From: Candidatus Aenigmatarchaeota archaeon | Lineage (GTDB): Archaea > Aenigmatarchaeota > Aenigmatarchaeia > CG10238-14 > SCSR01 | Direction: 5' to 3' | Length of the DNA stretch: 36,900 nt | NCBI GenBank assembly: GCA_016198705.1 | Contig: JACQIA010000035.1 | Span: 1 to 36,900, forward strand | Notes under the pieces: generated by a model | The model's database searches: none | What the model was told of the DNA's origin: nothing | Seen by the model: the letters and a program-made list of their open reading frames with translations, nothing else | Made by a program: the position numbers and the translations under genes | Shown: positions 6,478 to 14,703 of the stretch, one piece after another | How positions within the stretch are numbered: the first letter of the stretch is position 1 | How the letters are laid out: the number at the start of each line of letters is the position of its first letter

Positions 6478-7371
6478 CTAAAAATTCAAAATGTTCCTAT
6501 AATTTTCAAACCTCGCTTCTATGTCAGCCATATTCAAAGTTAAAAGCCTTCTGATGCCAAAATCTTCAACAGCAAACGAACCCATAACATTGCCATAAAT
6601 GACCGCGTCTTTTAAAGTTTGTAAATTTAGTTTATCTTTCCTAGATATGTGGCCAAGGAAACCGCCTGCGAATGAGTCTCCTGCGCCGGTGGGATCTATA
6701 ATTTCTTCAAGTGGATATCCGGGAACTGGGAATATAGTATCTTCGGAAAAAAGTATTGAGCCATGTTCGCCTTTTTTGATTATTGCAAATCTTGGTCCCA
6801 TCTCCAGCAATTTTCTGCCGCATTTTATCAATCCCGGCACTTTAACTATCATTCGCGCCTCGTCATCATTCAAAATCACACAATCCACATTTTCGATCAT
6901 CTTAAGTACTTCAGCTTTTTTGCGTTTAATCCAGAACTCAATAGTGTCGCAAGCTGTCAATTTAGGTTTTTTAAACTGCTGTAAAAGTTCGAGGTTAAGG
7001 CTAGGATCATTGTTGCCAAGGTAAACAAACTCAGCATTTCTGTATCCCTCAGGAACTTGAGGTCTGTAAGTCCCTATAACGTTCAGTTCTGTTTTATTTT
7101 CAATTCTTTTGCTTAGATCATAATCAAAAGTCGAATCATAATGGAAAGTCTTGCCATCCATAACCACGAATCCCGCCAAATCCAAACGAGATTCTAAGGT
7201 TTTCTTATATTCTTGAGGGAAATCCTTGCCAACAGCAGATATCAAACCTGTTTTATCGAAAAATTGTGAAGAAATGGAGCAATATGTTGCAGAACCTCCT
7301 AAAATTCTCTCAACAGTCTTGAAAGGGGTTCTTGTTGTATCCAAAGCAACTGTGCCAAATACTACAATCAT
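6478..7371 (-). CDS. PfkB-family sugar/nucleoside kinase
   Basis: 297-residue ribokinase-fold enzyme that transfers phosphate from ATP (or ADP) to a hydroxyl of a sugar or nucleoside. The N-terminal substrate motif is ILGGSATYCSISSQFF (residues 23-38, the GG-A-N-x-A type element). The anion hole and catalytic base are in IDPTGAGDSFAGGFLGH, with D232 as base. The middle segment VNCVILNDDEARMIV-like (seen as CVILNDDEARMI) matches the family's NxxE region. The small lid is only partly typical and the exact substrate cannot be told from sequence: adenosine/nucleoside, fructose or ribose are all possible. It precedes rps10 by 45 nt on the same strand. Confidence 0.85.
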   Translation of the reverse strand: MIVVFGTVALDTTRTPFKTVERILGGSATYCSISSQFFDKTGLISAVGKDFPQEYKKTLESRLDLAGFVVMDGKTFHYDSTFDYDLSKRIENKTELNVIGTYRPQVPEGYRNAEFVYLGNNDPSLNLELLQQFKKPKLTACDTIEFWIKRKKAEVLKMIENVDCVILNDDEARMIVKVPGLIKCGRKLLEMGPRFAIIKKGEHGSILFSEDTIFPVPGYPLEEIIDPTGAGDSFAGGFLGHISRKDKLNLQTLKDAVIYGNVMGSFAVEDFGIRRLLTLNMADIEARFENYRNILNF

Positions 7372-7429
7372 GAAACGATTAAGAATTGCTATTTATTTAG
7401 CTTTAACTGTTGTCTTTTTGAATTTCTCA

Positions 7430-8038
7430 TTAAAATCCTAACTTTTCTTTGACAAAAATTAGCTTGATGCGGTTTGGCATGATTTCCTTCTCAAATATAA
7501 GAATCTTATTTATCCCGCTTCCCATCCCGTAGACTTTTTTCATACGGGCATCTTCCAAAGGAAAGGTGTGCTCCTTGATTCTCTCGAATGCTTCATCGAG
7601 ATTTTTGACAATCTTTTGGGTGCCAACAACCCAGATGACATTCGTCGCACTGAAAGCGTAAGGAGGCAGCTGGCTACCAGAGTTTGAAACTACAACTACC
7701 TTGCCATCCTCGGTAACAGCATGAACACTTCCTACCACATATTCAACTGCAGCCGACATTCTTCGCATGGCATTTCTCATTTCTTTTTGGTCAACGGACA
7801 TTATTTTTTTATTTATAGATGCATATCTGCCACTTTCTTGTATCTCTTTAGAAAGGCCTATTTCATTTAATGTAGTTGATGACACATCCATAACTTCCGA
7901 ACCTGCAGGAATTAACTCTAAAACTTTTTCACCAGCTTCTTTCCCATTGTTTGCAATAATCACCTCTATGCCTCTCCCTCTAAGTGCATTTGCAGTTTTC
8001 TCTATAGTTTTATTGTCAGCTAACTTCAGCCATTTCAT
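7430..8038 (-). CDS. LUD-domain (LutC/YkgG-like) protein
   Basis: 202 residues of a single LUD domain. Hallmarks are the helix IEKTANALRGRGIEVIIANNGKEA, the SSTTLNEIGL segment (about 53-62), the strand VVGSVHAVTEDGKVVVVSNSGSQ, and IWVVGTQKIVKNLDEAFERI. In bacteria such proteins belong to the lactate-utilisation LutABC set, but here no LutA or LutB neighbour is present, so lactate oxidation is not supported. Solitary LUD proteins are common in archaea and their ligand is undetermined. It lies 58 nt upstream of the PfkB gene on the same strand and may share its transcript. Confidence 0.85.
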   Translation of the reverse strand: MKWLKLADNKTIEKTANALRGRGIEVIIANNGKEAGEKVLELIPAGSEVMDVSSTTLNEIGLSKEIQESGRYASINKKIMSVDQKEMRNAMRRMSAAVEYVVGSVHAVTEDGKVVVVSNSGSQLPPYAFSATNVIWVVGTQKIVKNLDEAFERIKEHTFPLEDARMKKVYGMGSGINKILIFEKEIMPNRIKLIFVKEKLGF

Positions 8039-8081
8039 AATTTTACCTCTTTAAGTAAGGGAAAGCTGAAGGAGGTTCAGC

Positions 8082-8363
8082 TTACTCTTCAAAAGTTTCT
8101 TTTAATTTCTCCTTCAATTCTTCGCGTTTCTTGCCTATTTCTTTGTCTGTTTTCCATTTGTTTTTTGATGCTTCAATGACGAGTTCCACTAACTTGTCCA
8201 GTTTCTCGCCTTCTTCTTGTCCTATCTTCTGTTTTATTTTCTCATATAGAACTTCTTTGTGTGCCCAAAACGCCATTTGCATGAGTTTGGCCTCCATTAC
8301 ATCGTAAAAATCTCTGTATTGAGGGCCACCGCCGCAATTTTCTACACATAATTCAGCTTCCAT
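8082..8363 (-). CDS. Small charged protein with CxxxC motif, divergent partner of PadR
   Basis: 93 residues beginning MEAELCVENCGGGPQYRDFYD, with two cysteines (C6, C10) and a Gly-rich turn. The rest is two long charged helices, MEAKLMQMAFWAHKEVLYEKIKQKI and a Lys/Glu-rich C-terminal coil. GGGGTGTAAAAA before the ATG is Shine-Dalgarno-like. It is divergently transcribed from the PadR gene across a region with three inverted repeats, so it is the probable PadR target. The N-terminal cysteines could bind metal or sense redox state; that is inference. No named family is recognised. Confidence 0.65.
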   Translation of the reverse strand: MEAELCVENCGGGPQYRDFYDVMEAKLMQMAFWAHKEVLYEKIKQKIGQEEGEKLDKLVELVIEASKNKWKTDKEIGKKREELKEKLKETFEE

Positions 8364-8389
8364 TTTTTACACCCCATTTATATTTTAAA

Positions 8390-8456
8390 GGACGTCCAAT
8401 ATAGGATATCCTATACATATTTAGAAGTTGGACATATTTAAATATATCGGGTGTCC
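8390..8456. promoter_or_regulatory. Three palindromic operator-like elements between divergent genes
   Basis: Three inverted repeats share GGAC/GTCC or GGAT/ATCC halves. GGACGTCC is at 8390-8397, the perfect 16-bp TATAGGATATCCTATA at 8400-8415, and GGACA (8430-8434) pairs with TGTCC (8452-8456) around the TATA-like ATTTAAATATAT. The last would place repressor halves on both sides of the padR TATA box. PadR regulators bind such dyads as dimers and usually repress themselves and a divergent gene. Confidence 0.65.
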
Positions 8457-8480
8457 TATATTTGTAATAGAGGCTATGAT

Positions 8481-8783
8481 ATGAAGAGTAAATATGCGTG
8501 TGATATGAGAGGAATGTTGTCCTTCCATATGCTTTGGCTGCTAGCTAGAAAATCTATGCATGGTGAAGAGATAGCTCAGGAGATAGGAAAACGCCGCGGT
8601 GGGAAGCCCGCAGCTGGAACTATCTATCCTGCATTGAAGGATTTGAAAAATAAAAATCTAATTAAGGGTCAAAAGAAGGGGAAGATAATCATATACTCGC
8701 TTACGCCAGAAGGAAGGAAAACTGTAAAATACGCATTAGAGTATTTTTGCAGATGCTTTGGGGATATATTTAAAAACAGATAA
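8481..8783 (+). CDS. PadR-family transcriptional regulator
   Basis: 100 residues from ATG 8481. An in-frame GTG at 8451 lies inside the operator and is rejected; GAGG at 8470-8473 gives a Shine-Dalgarno spaced 7 nt from 8481. The winged helix is complete: MLSFHMLWLLARKSMHGEEIAQEIGKRR, then GTIYPALKDLKNKNLI as recognition helix, then KKGKIIIYSLTPEGRKTV as wing. The C-terminal dimer helix is short (minimal PadR, subfamily 2). Extra cysteines, C7 in KYACDMRG and the pair C-R-C near residue 90 (YFCRCF), could form a metal or redox sensor. Expected to control itself and the CxxxC protein across the palindromes. Confidence 0.88.
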   Translation: MKSKYACDMRGMLSFHMLWLLARKSMHGEEIAQEIGKRRGGKPAAGTIYPALKDLKNKNLIKGQKKGKIIIYSLTPEGRKTVKYALEYFCRCFGDIFKNR

Positions 8784-8804
8784 TAATTTATTTTAAGTAT
8801 TAAA

Positions 8805-9194
8805 ATGGCAGATCTTGAAATCATTGCTGTTGTCATGGGAATATTGATTATTATTACAAGGCTACCCGCTCTTCTTTGGCCAAAACAGTTTATTTCTTAT
8901 TGGAAGGAAAAATTTTCTAAAGAGTCTTCTGCAAAGACATTGGGGGCAATTGCTTTCCTAGTTGGCTTATTTTTCATTTATCTCATTTGGAATGAGATTT
9001 CCTTGCTGCAATTGCTGGTTGGTGGAATTTCAATAACGGTGTTGATAATTGGATTATTGCTGTTTTTAGTTCCAAAATTACCTTCGAATATTATGAATAC
9101 AATGGAAAAGAAATTGCCATTGTTAAGAGTTTTAGCTTTTATCGCAGTTCTAATAGGAATTTTATTAATTTCTTTAGGATATCAGGTTTTATAA
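8805..9194 (+). CDS. Four-helix integral membrane protein, hypothetical
   Basis: 129 residues, almost entirely four hydrophobic helices (about 5-24, 46-62, 66-87 and 107-127), with a short basic loop after helix 1 (WPKQFISYWKEKFSKESS). No catalytic or binding motif is visible and no named family is recognised; it looks like small archaeal and bacterial uncharacterised membrane proteins. It starts 21 nt after padR on the same strand and may be cotranscribed, in which case its expression would follow PadR. Confidence 0.65.
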   Translation: MADLEIIAVVMGILIIITRLPALLWPKQFISYWKEKFSKESSAKTLGAIAFLVGLFFIYLIWNEISLLQLLVGGISITVLIIGLLLFLVPKLPSNIMNTMEKKLPLLRVLAFIAVLIGILLISLGYQVL

Positions 9195-9251
9195 CTACTT
9201 AGCTTTAACTACCTAATTAAACTTTAATTTGCTAAAGATTAGTGATAGAAT

Positions 9252-9590
9252 ATGGTAACTATAGAGAAAAAAAGTTTGGACAAACCAGATGATACTACAA
9301 CACCAGGGGAGAAGTTAAAAGTTGAGATTGTTACAATCGGAGGTCTCACGCTTCAGCGAGTCACCGTAGAATCTGGATGGCAATGGTCAAAACACCTGAA
9401 ACCAGTTGTAAAGACTGAAACCTGTCAAAAACACCACCTTGTTTATATGATTTCTGGTAGGTTACATGCACGCATGGATGATGGAAAAGAAGAAGAATTT
9501 GGTCCAGGCGACATAGGAGTGATACCTCCTGAACATGATGGGTGGGTTGCCGGAAATGAGCCTGCAGTTTGGCTTGAGATTCCGCATTAA
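9252..9590 (+). CDS. Cupin-domain protein
   Basis: 112 residues. A single cupin barrel is visible: motif 1 as GWQWSKHLKPVVKTETCQKHHLVYMISGRLHARMDDGKE and motif 2 as EFGPGDIGVIPPEHDGWVAGNEPAVWLEI. Histidines H46, H61-H62 and H97 (PPEHDGW) could hold a metal, though the typical H-x-H spacing of motif 1 is displaced. Small stand-alone cupins may be enzymes, sugar isomerases or ligand sensors, and the sequence does not distinguish these. It converges with the EF-1alpha gene 33 nt away. Confidence 0.8.
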   Translation: MVTIEKKSLDKPDDTTTPGEKLKVEIVTIGGLTLQRVTVESGWQWSKHLKPVVKTETCQKHHLVYMISGRLHARMDDGKEEEFGPGDIGVIPPEHDGWVAGNEPAVWLEIPH

Positions 9591-9623
9591 AGGTATTCAA
9601 GAAAGGTTTGACAAATACAAACG

Positions 9624-10901
9624 CTACTTCGCCTTTACTACCTCTAAGCAAACTCCAGCAGCAACAGTCTGTCCCATGTCTCTTATAGCAAACCTCGCCA
9701 ATTCAGGAAATTCAGATTGTTTTTCAATAACCATCGGCCTTAATGGTTTCACCCTAATTCTTGCCGCATCACCAGGTTTTATAAAATCTGGCTTTTCTTG
9801 TATGACAGCCCCAGTCTTAGGATCAACCTTCGCTATAATTTCTTCTATCGTGCATGCCACAGATGCTGTATGGCAATGAAATACAGGAGTATATCCTGCA
9901 GTTATTAAAGTAGGATGCTGTAAAACAATTATTTGCCCGGTAAATTCTTTGACAACAGTTGGAGGATTATCAGGATGGCCAGCTACATCGCCACGTTTTA
10001 TCTGCGCTTTATCCACACCGCGAACGTTAAAACCAACATTATCTCCGGGCTTGGCTTCTGAAATTTGCTGATGGTGGACTTCCACGGATTTAACCTCGCC
10101 AACAACTCCTGACGGCTCAAAAACTAATTTGTCATTTATCTTCATCACACCAGTTTCAACCCTTCCAACAGGAACTGTACCTACCCCAGTGATAGTGTAA
10201 ACATCCTGTATAGGCAGCCTCAGCGGTTTTTGCGTTGGCTTTTCAGGTTCTTTTATCGTAGAATCCAATGTCTCAACTATAGTCTGCCCTTTATACCATG
10301 GCATCTTATCCGATTTTTTAGTTATATTGTCCCCATTATAAGCCGATACAGGTACAAATGGCATTGTATCCACCTTGAACCCAACACTTTTTAGGAGAGT
10401 GGTAATTTCAGTTTTCAATTCGTTGAATCGTTTCTCGTCATAATTGGCCGCATCCATCTTGTTTATAACCACAAGCAATTGCTGTATGCCTAAAACTCTT
10501 AGCAGCCATGTATGCTCTTTAGTCTGCTCCTGTATGCCTTCCCCTTGCTTGGCAGATACTACAAGAATTGCCGCATCAGCCTGGCTAGCCCCGGTAATCA
10601 TGTTCTTGACAAAATCCCTGTGGCCAGGAGCATCAATAATTGTGAAAAACCATTTTTGAGTTTCAAACGGTCTGTGCATGATGTCGATTGTTACTCCCCT
10701 TTCTCTCTCTTCCTTTACTGTATCCATGACGAAGGCAAATTCAAAAGTTTCCTTCTTAAGTTGCGTCGCAATTTCCTTCAATTTTCTTAATTCTTCCTCT
10801 CTGATAGCGCCACTTTCATATAGAATCCTGCCTATAAGAGTAGACTTTCCTGCGTCTACATGCCCTGCAGTCATTATATTGATGTGTGGTTTTGTAGGCA
10901 T
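9624..10901 (-). CDS. tuf: Translation elongation factor 1-alpha (aEF-1A)
   Basis: GTPase that delivers aminoacyl-tRNA to the ribosomal A site. At 425 residues it is normal for archaea. GTPase motifs are intact: GHVDAGKST (13-21), RGVTI (68-72), DAPGH (90-94), NKMD (147-150) and the SAYNGDNI segment. Domain II ([18 protein letters not shown]) and domain III follow. GAGGGAAAAA directly before the ATG is a Shine-Dalgarno. It is the last gene of the RNAP-ribosomal block here; 57 nt separate it from EF-2. A TTTAAA-rich sequence in that gap may give it an extra promoter. Confidence 0.98.
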   Translation of the reverse strand: MPTKPHINIMTAGHVDAGKSTLIGRILYESGAIREEELRKLKEIATQLKKETFEFAFVMDTVKEERERGVTIDIMHRPFETQKWFFTIIDAPGHRDFVKNMITGASQADAAILVVSAKQGEGIQEQTKEHTWLLRVLGIQQLLVVINKMDAANYDEKRFNELKTEITTLLKSVGFKVDTMPFVPVSAYNGDNITKKSDKMPWYKGQTIVETLDSTIKEPEKPTQKPLRLPIQDVYTITGVGTVPVGRVETGVMKINDKLVFEPSGVVGEVKSVEVHHQQISEAKPGDNVGFNVRGVDKAQIKRGDVAGHPDNPPTVVKEFTGQIIVLQHPTLITAGYTPVFHCHTASVACTIEEIIAKVDPKTGAVIQEKPDFIKPGDAARIRVKPLRPMVIEKQSEFPELARFAIRDMGQTVAAGVCLEVVKAK

Positions 10902-10958
10902 TTTTTCCCTCAGAGTTTATAATTTAAATCGAGATTAACCTTTAAATATTTTAAGTTT

Positions 10959-13157
10959 TCATACTTCTGGTTTGGGTATATCCTCAGGCAAACCCTTCCT
11001 CTTCCTTATTCCCTGTACAACACCCTCAAACAAATCATTCGGCAATCTTTCAAAAACTATTTCTATCAGGCTGTAAAAGCCCCTTCCGCTAGTTGCTGAT
11101 TTCAACGAAGCATCAAACCCAAACATTTCTGCCACAGGCATCTTTGCAGTGATTATTGTCACCCCAAATTCTTCTTTCATATCAAATACCTGCCCTCTCC
11201 TGTTTGTAATTTCTCTTATAACCCCTCCCATCAATTCTGTTGGCACATCAATTCTTATAATTTGTTTCGGTTCCAGCACAGTTGCATTGGCTTTAAGCAT
11301 AGCCTGCCTGATTGCGTATCTAACCGCGGGCATTATCTGTCCAGGTCCTCTGTGCACAGGATCCTCATGCAATTCAGCATCAAGCAATTTTACTTTTAAT
11401 TTTGTGCACGGCTCTCTTGACAGAGGACCGTCTTCGCACACCTCTACAAATGCATCCCTAACCATTTCCATAACCTCGTTCAAGTACTGTATACCTTTAG
11501 TCAAATCAACCAAAACACATTTGTTATGCATCTGTATGATATTTTTCGCCTCATCATAATCCATTCCATATTTACCTATTTTTTTTAACAAATCAGTTTT
11601 CTTGGATTTAATTTCTCCCTCGCTTGGTATATCACCATCGATCATAGCCTTGTATACACCATCTTCCAAAGGCTCCAAAACAAAATAAAATTTGTTGTGC
11701 TTGTTTGGAGATTTCCCCTCCACTTCAGGCGATGGTTCAAAAATCGTTTCTCGATACACTACAATGGGCTTGGACATTTCAACTTCTATGCCCAATTCTT
11801 TCAATTTATTTTCGACTTTGGCTTCCAGGTGCAGTTCACCTAAACCAGAAACAAGATATTCGCCAGTTTCCTGGTTAATTTTTACAACTAAAGTTGTATC
11901 TTCCCTGCCCAATCTTTTTAATGTCTCAACCAGTTTCGGCAGTTCCATCGCATTCTTCGGCTCTATGGATTTCGTTACAACAGCCTCGAACAAATGCCTG
12001 ATTTCTTCAAACGGTTCTATAACATTCCCCGCGTCTGTAACAGTTTCGCCAGTAAACGCATCTTGTATGCCTACCAATCCAACTATATTTCCAGCGCTGA
12101 CCTCGTCAACTGCAATCCTTTGTATTCCCTTGTAGACTGCCACTTGCTGCATTTTTTCCTGTTTATGCTGTCCAATTAAATAAACATCCTTGCCTTTGTA
12201 AACCTTGCCAGAAAATAATCTGCCTGTAGCAACAAAACCAACGTGTGGATCAGGAACCATTTTTGTAACTATCATTGCCAGTTGCCCTTTTGGATCGCAC
12301 GCCAGCATTTGCTTCCCAACTTCACTATTCAAATCACCCTTCCAGATTTTGTCCAGTCTATATTTTTGTGCATCTACAGGGCCTGGCAAATGTTTGATGA
12401 TCATGTCTAAAATAACTTGATGCAATGGTGCTTTTTTAGCCAACTCATCTTCCTTGCCTGCATTAGTCAATTCAATTATCTCTTTGAAAGTAATCCCGGT
12501 TTTTTTCATGAATGGAATTGAGATTGCCCATTTTTTGTACGCAGACCCTATCGCAACTGTGCCGTCATTTACATTAACAAGCCATTTGTCTTTGTAGTCA
12601 TCCTCAACATATTTCTGTATCAAAATATTTACGTCGCGAATAACTTCTTCAAATCTTTTCATCATCATTTCAGGAGTCATCTTCAGTTCTTTGATCAATC
12701 GGTCGGTTTTGTTGATAAATAAAACTGGTTTTACCCTTTCTCTAAGCGCTTGACGGAAGACAGTTTCAGTCTGTGGCATTATTCCTTCCACAGGATCTAC
12801 GAGTACTATAGTTCCATCCACAGCACGCATTGCGCGGGTGACGTCACCACCAAAGTCTACGTGACCAGGTGTGTCGATGAGATTGATTACATAATCATTG
12901 CCTTCATATTCATGGACCATGCTGACGTTTGCACCATATATTGTCAACTGGCGCTTACGCTCCTGTTGATCGAACCATGTGAGCATGCCAGTTTCAACGT
13001 CACCAGCAACTTTTTCGGATATCATTCCAGCTAACATTGCTAGATTATCCGTTAGAGTTGTCTTGCCATGATGGACGTGACTGCTTGTAGCAATGTTTCT
13101 TATTCGAACAGGATCTTTCATTACTTCTACAATCCTTTCTGTTACTTCTTTAGCTAT
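10959..13157 (-). CDS. fusA: Translation elongation factor 2 (aEF-2), probable AUA start
   Basis: Ribosomal translocase GTPase. The first ATG (13121) gives 720 residues, but the frame upstream encodes AKEVTERIVEVMKDPVRIRNI, the family's usual N-terminal helix, after codon ATA at 13157-13155. An in-frame TAA comes immediately before, so no ATG, GTG or TTG can supply it. GGAG at 13167-13170 lies 9 nt before the ATA. The AUA start gives 732 residues, the usual aEF-2 length. Domains I-V are present, as is the diphthamide-site His in PVHRGPGQI. Oddities: the P-loop reads SHVHHGKTT (His29 for the near-invariant Asp) and switch I reads RQLTI rather than RGITI. Confidence 0.95.
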   Translation of the reverse strand: MAKEVTERIVEVMKDPVRIRNIATSSHVHHGKTTLTDNLAMLAGMISEKVAGDVETGMLTWFDQQERKRQLTIYGANVSMVHEYEGNDYVINLIDTPGHVDFGGDVTRAMRAVDGTIVLVDPVEGIMPQTETVFRQALRERVKPVLFINKTDRLIKELKMTPEMMMKRFEEVIRDVNILIQKYVEDDYKDKWLVNVNDGTVAIGSAYKKWAISIPFMKKTGITFKEIIELTNAGKEDELAKKAPLHQVILDMIIKHLPGPVDAQKYRLDKIWKGDLNSEVGKQMLACDPKGQLAMIVTKMVPDPHVGFVATGRLFSGKVYKGKDVYLIGQHKQEKMQQVAVYKGIQRIAVDEVSAGNIVGLVGIQDAFTGETVTDAGNVIEPFEEIRHLFEAVVTKSIEPKNAMELPKLVETLKRLGREDTTLVVKINQETGEYLVSGLGELHLEAKVENKLKELGIEVEMSKPIVVYRETIFEPSPEVEGKSPNKHNKFYFVLEPLEDGVYKAMIDGDIPSEGEIKSKKTDLLKKIGKYGMDYDEAKNIIQMHNKCVLVDLTKGIQYLNEVMEMVRDAFVEVCEDGPLSREPCTKLKVKLLDAELHEDPVHRGPGQIMPAVRYAIRQAMLKANATVLEPKQIIRIDVPTELMGGVIREITNRRGQVFDMKEEFGVTIITAKMPVAEMFGFDASLKSATSGRGFYSLIEIVFERLPNDLFEGVVQGIRKRKGLPEDIPKPEV

Positions 13158-13255
13158 TTATAACATCTCCTTTCAATATTTTTTAAAATTGATTTAAGTT
13201 CTGAACTTATAAGATTTATCAAAGTATAATAAAGTCTAAAATTCATGAAATAGAT

Positions 13256-13855
13256 TTATCTCGCGCCCTCTGCCTCTCTCTCCACCCTCTGCCTCTCTTT
13301 TATAACTTCCGACTTGCTAGCGTCATTGTTATAAGCAGCTACAATTTCATTCGCCAATGCAGTAACCATATCTTCCTTCTTGCCAAAACTTTTCCTATAA
13401 GAACTTTGCACTATTATTTTCAAAACAATGTCAATCCTCCTCTGAGGAGCAGTAATCACTGCTCGTCTAACAATTATACCACCAACCTGATATGCCGCAA
13501 TCTCCTCCCTCAATGCCGCATTCTCTATTGCCCTTACAAACACTTCGATAGGATTCTTCTTTGTAATCTCTTCAATTCTCTCGAAAGTTTTTTTGGCTAT
13601 TTTATAAGCCGTCTGATATTTGCCAACAACTCCTCCAGATGAAATCAAATGCTTCTTTCCTCTGTGGCCAGGCACCATTAGCTTTGTAATAAGCCTCTCA
13701 ACAATATTCATCTTAGATTTATGGAACTGTTGCTTGGCATATCTGCCGGAAGATTTTGGCAGGAACGTGGGCTGTAAATTTATGTATCTTCTCAACCCCA
13801 AGTCATTTACTACAATATCCTGTAAATTCCATTTGTTAAAAATTTTTATCTCCAT
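13256..13855 (-). CDS. rps7: 30S ribosomal protein S7 (uS7)
   Basis: 199 residues, normal for archaeal uS7, which nucleates the 30S head and contacts E-site tRNA. Recognisable segments are NIVERLITKLMVPGHRGKKH, the helix GKYQTAYKIAKKTFERIEE, KNPIEVFVRAIENAALREE, and the conserved AYQVGGIIVRRAVITAPQRRIDIVLKIIV. The C-terminus (VIKERQRVEREAEGAR) fits the usual KERVAKGAR ending in a slightly diverged form. GAGGTAA before the ATG is a clear Shine-Dalgarno. It abuts rps12 with no gap and is followed by a 98-nt gap to the EF-2 ATA. Confidence 0.97.
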   Translation of the reverse strand: MEIKIFNKWNLQDIVVNDLGLRRYINLQPTFLPKSSGRYAKQQFHKSKMNIVERLITKLMVPGHRGKKHLISSGGVVGKYQTAYKIAKKTFERIEEITKKNPIEVFVRAIENAALREEIAAYQVGGIIVRRAVITAPQRRIDIVLKIIVQSSYRKSFGKKEDMVTALANEIVAAYNNDASKSEVIKERQRVEREAEGAR

Positions 13856-14278
13856 TTACCTCGCCGGTTTTTGTTTCTTTCCAGAGACTATCTCACTCAA
13901 AGCAACGCCATTTACAGCAATAACTTTGTATTTAATCCCAACCATACTTCCTTTAGGTCCGCCTTGAGCGCCACCAATACTTTCAATAACGACCTCGTCA
14001 TGTTCGTTTATATGGTCTATAGCCCCTTCACCAGGAACGTGGGCTGTCACTTGGATATTATTTTTTATCAACTGCACCCTAACAGCTTTTGTCAATCCAG
14101 AAGCAGGCTTCTTCTGTTCTACAGCTCTCTTATCGATTACAAGGCCTCTTCCTTGAGGAGCCCCTTTCAATGGATCCTTCTTCCACAGCTTCAGCATCCT
14201 TCTTTTGTAATGTATTTTATGCCATCTGAATTTTTTCCTGGTAGCCTTTGCCTTCCTGCCGCCAAATTCCCCAACCAT
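13856..14278 (-). CDS. rps12: 30S ribosomal protein S12 (uS12), with altered decoding loops
   Basis: Decoding-centre protein; 140 residues, near normal for archaea. The N-terminal [25 protein letters not shown] and [39 protein letters not shown] are typical. Two usually strongly conserved loops differ: the KQPNSA-type loop reads Q55-K-K-P-A-S-G-L (Asn replaced by Ala59, following Ala by Gly61), and the DIPGVK/R loop reads S111-M-V-G-I-K (Pro replaced by Val113). GGTGAGATA before the ATG is a Shine-Dalgarno. It overlaps the upstream nusA gene by 1 bp and abuts rps7. Confidence 0.95.
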   Translation of the reverse strand: MVGEFGGRKAKATRKKFRWHKIHYKRRMLKLWKKDPLKGAPQGRGLVIDKRAVEQKKPASGLTKAVRVQLIKNNIQVTAHVPGEGAIDHINEHDEVVIESIGGAQGGPKGSMVGIKYKVIAVNGVALSEIVSGKKQKPAR

Positions 14279-14700
14279 TATCTCACCACAATATCACTAA
14301 CACTATGAGTTCTATTTAACAATTTTCTATACAAATTCAAATTCTTCCCATCCCTACCTATTACCACTGCTTTATTCTTTTTTTCTACATTAATATCTAC
14401 GATAATTTCCTTCCCGTTGTTTCTTACATCTGCATTGATTACATAAGGTATGACATTCTTAACAAATTTTACCAAATCTTTTGAAAATTCAAATACTTTC
14501 ACATTCTTCTTTATCAACTTTTCAACATGCCTGACATTTGACCCGTTTTTCCCTATAGCTAACCCAATTTTCCCCTCATCAATTATGAAATAGACCGTAT
14601 CGTTTGAATCATTGATGAAGCAATCTGTAACAGTTGCTTTCGTCACATTTTCAAACAGAGTGATGAGTCTTATAGTTTCTGTATCAAAAATTATCCGCAT
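14278..14700 (-). CDS. nusA: NusA-like KH-domain transcription factor
   Basis: 140 residues, the short archaeal NusA that lacks the bacterial N-terminal RNAP-binding domain. Two KH domains are visible, with GxxG loops IGKNGSNV (KH1, about 49-56, in [18 protein letters not shown]) and IGRDGKNL (KH2, about 114-121). It is expected to bind RNA and affect transcription termination or ribosomal transcript handling. Its position between rpl30e and rps12 is the canonical archaeal order. Overlap with rps12 is 1 bp and the gap to rpl30e is 3 bp, so translational coupling is likely. Confidence 0.94.
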   Translation of the reverse strand: MRIIFDTETIRLITLFENVTKATVTDCFINDSNDTVYFIIDEGKIGLAIGKNGSNVRHVEKLIKKNVKVFEFSKDLVKFVKNVIPYVINADVRNNGKEIIVDINVEKKNKAVVIGRDGKNLNLYRKLLNRTHSVSDIVVR

Positions 14701-14703
14701 AGT

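Noticed and set aside
7430-8038. Lactate-utilisation LutC
   Set aside because: Only the LUD domain is present; no LutA or LutB gene lies nearby, so the metabolic assignment is unsupported.
8451-8480. GTG at 8451 as the padR start
   Set aside because: It falls inside the palindromic operator with no ribosome-binding site, while ATG 8481 has GAGG at a 7-nt spacing and starts at the usual family position.
13119-13121. First ATG (13121) as the true EF-2 start
   Set aside because: It would remove the conserved N-terminal helix, which is encoded intact upstream and preceded by a Shine-Dalgarno-like GGAG. The AUA start fits better, though a sequencing error cannot be excluded.
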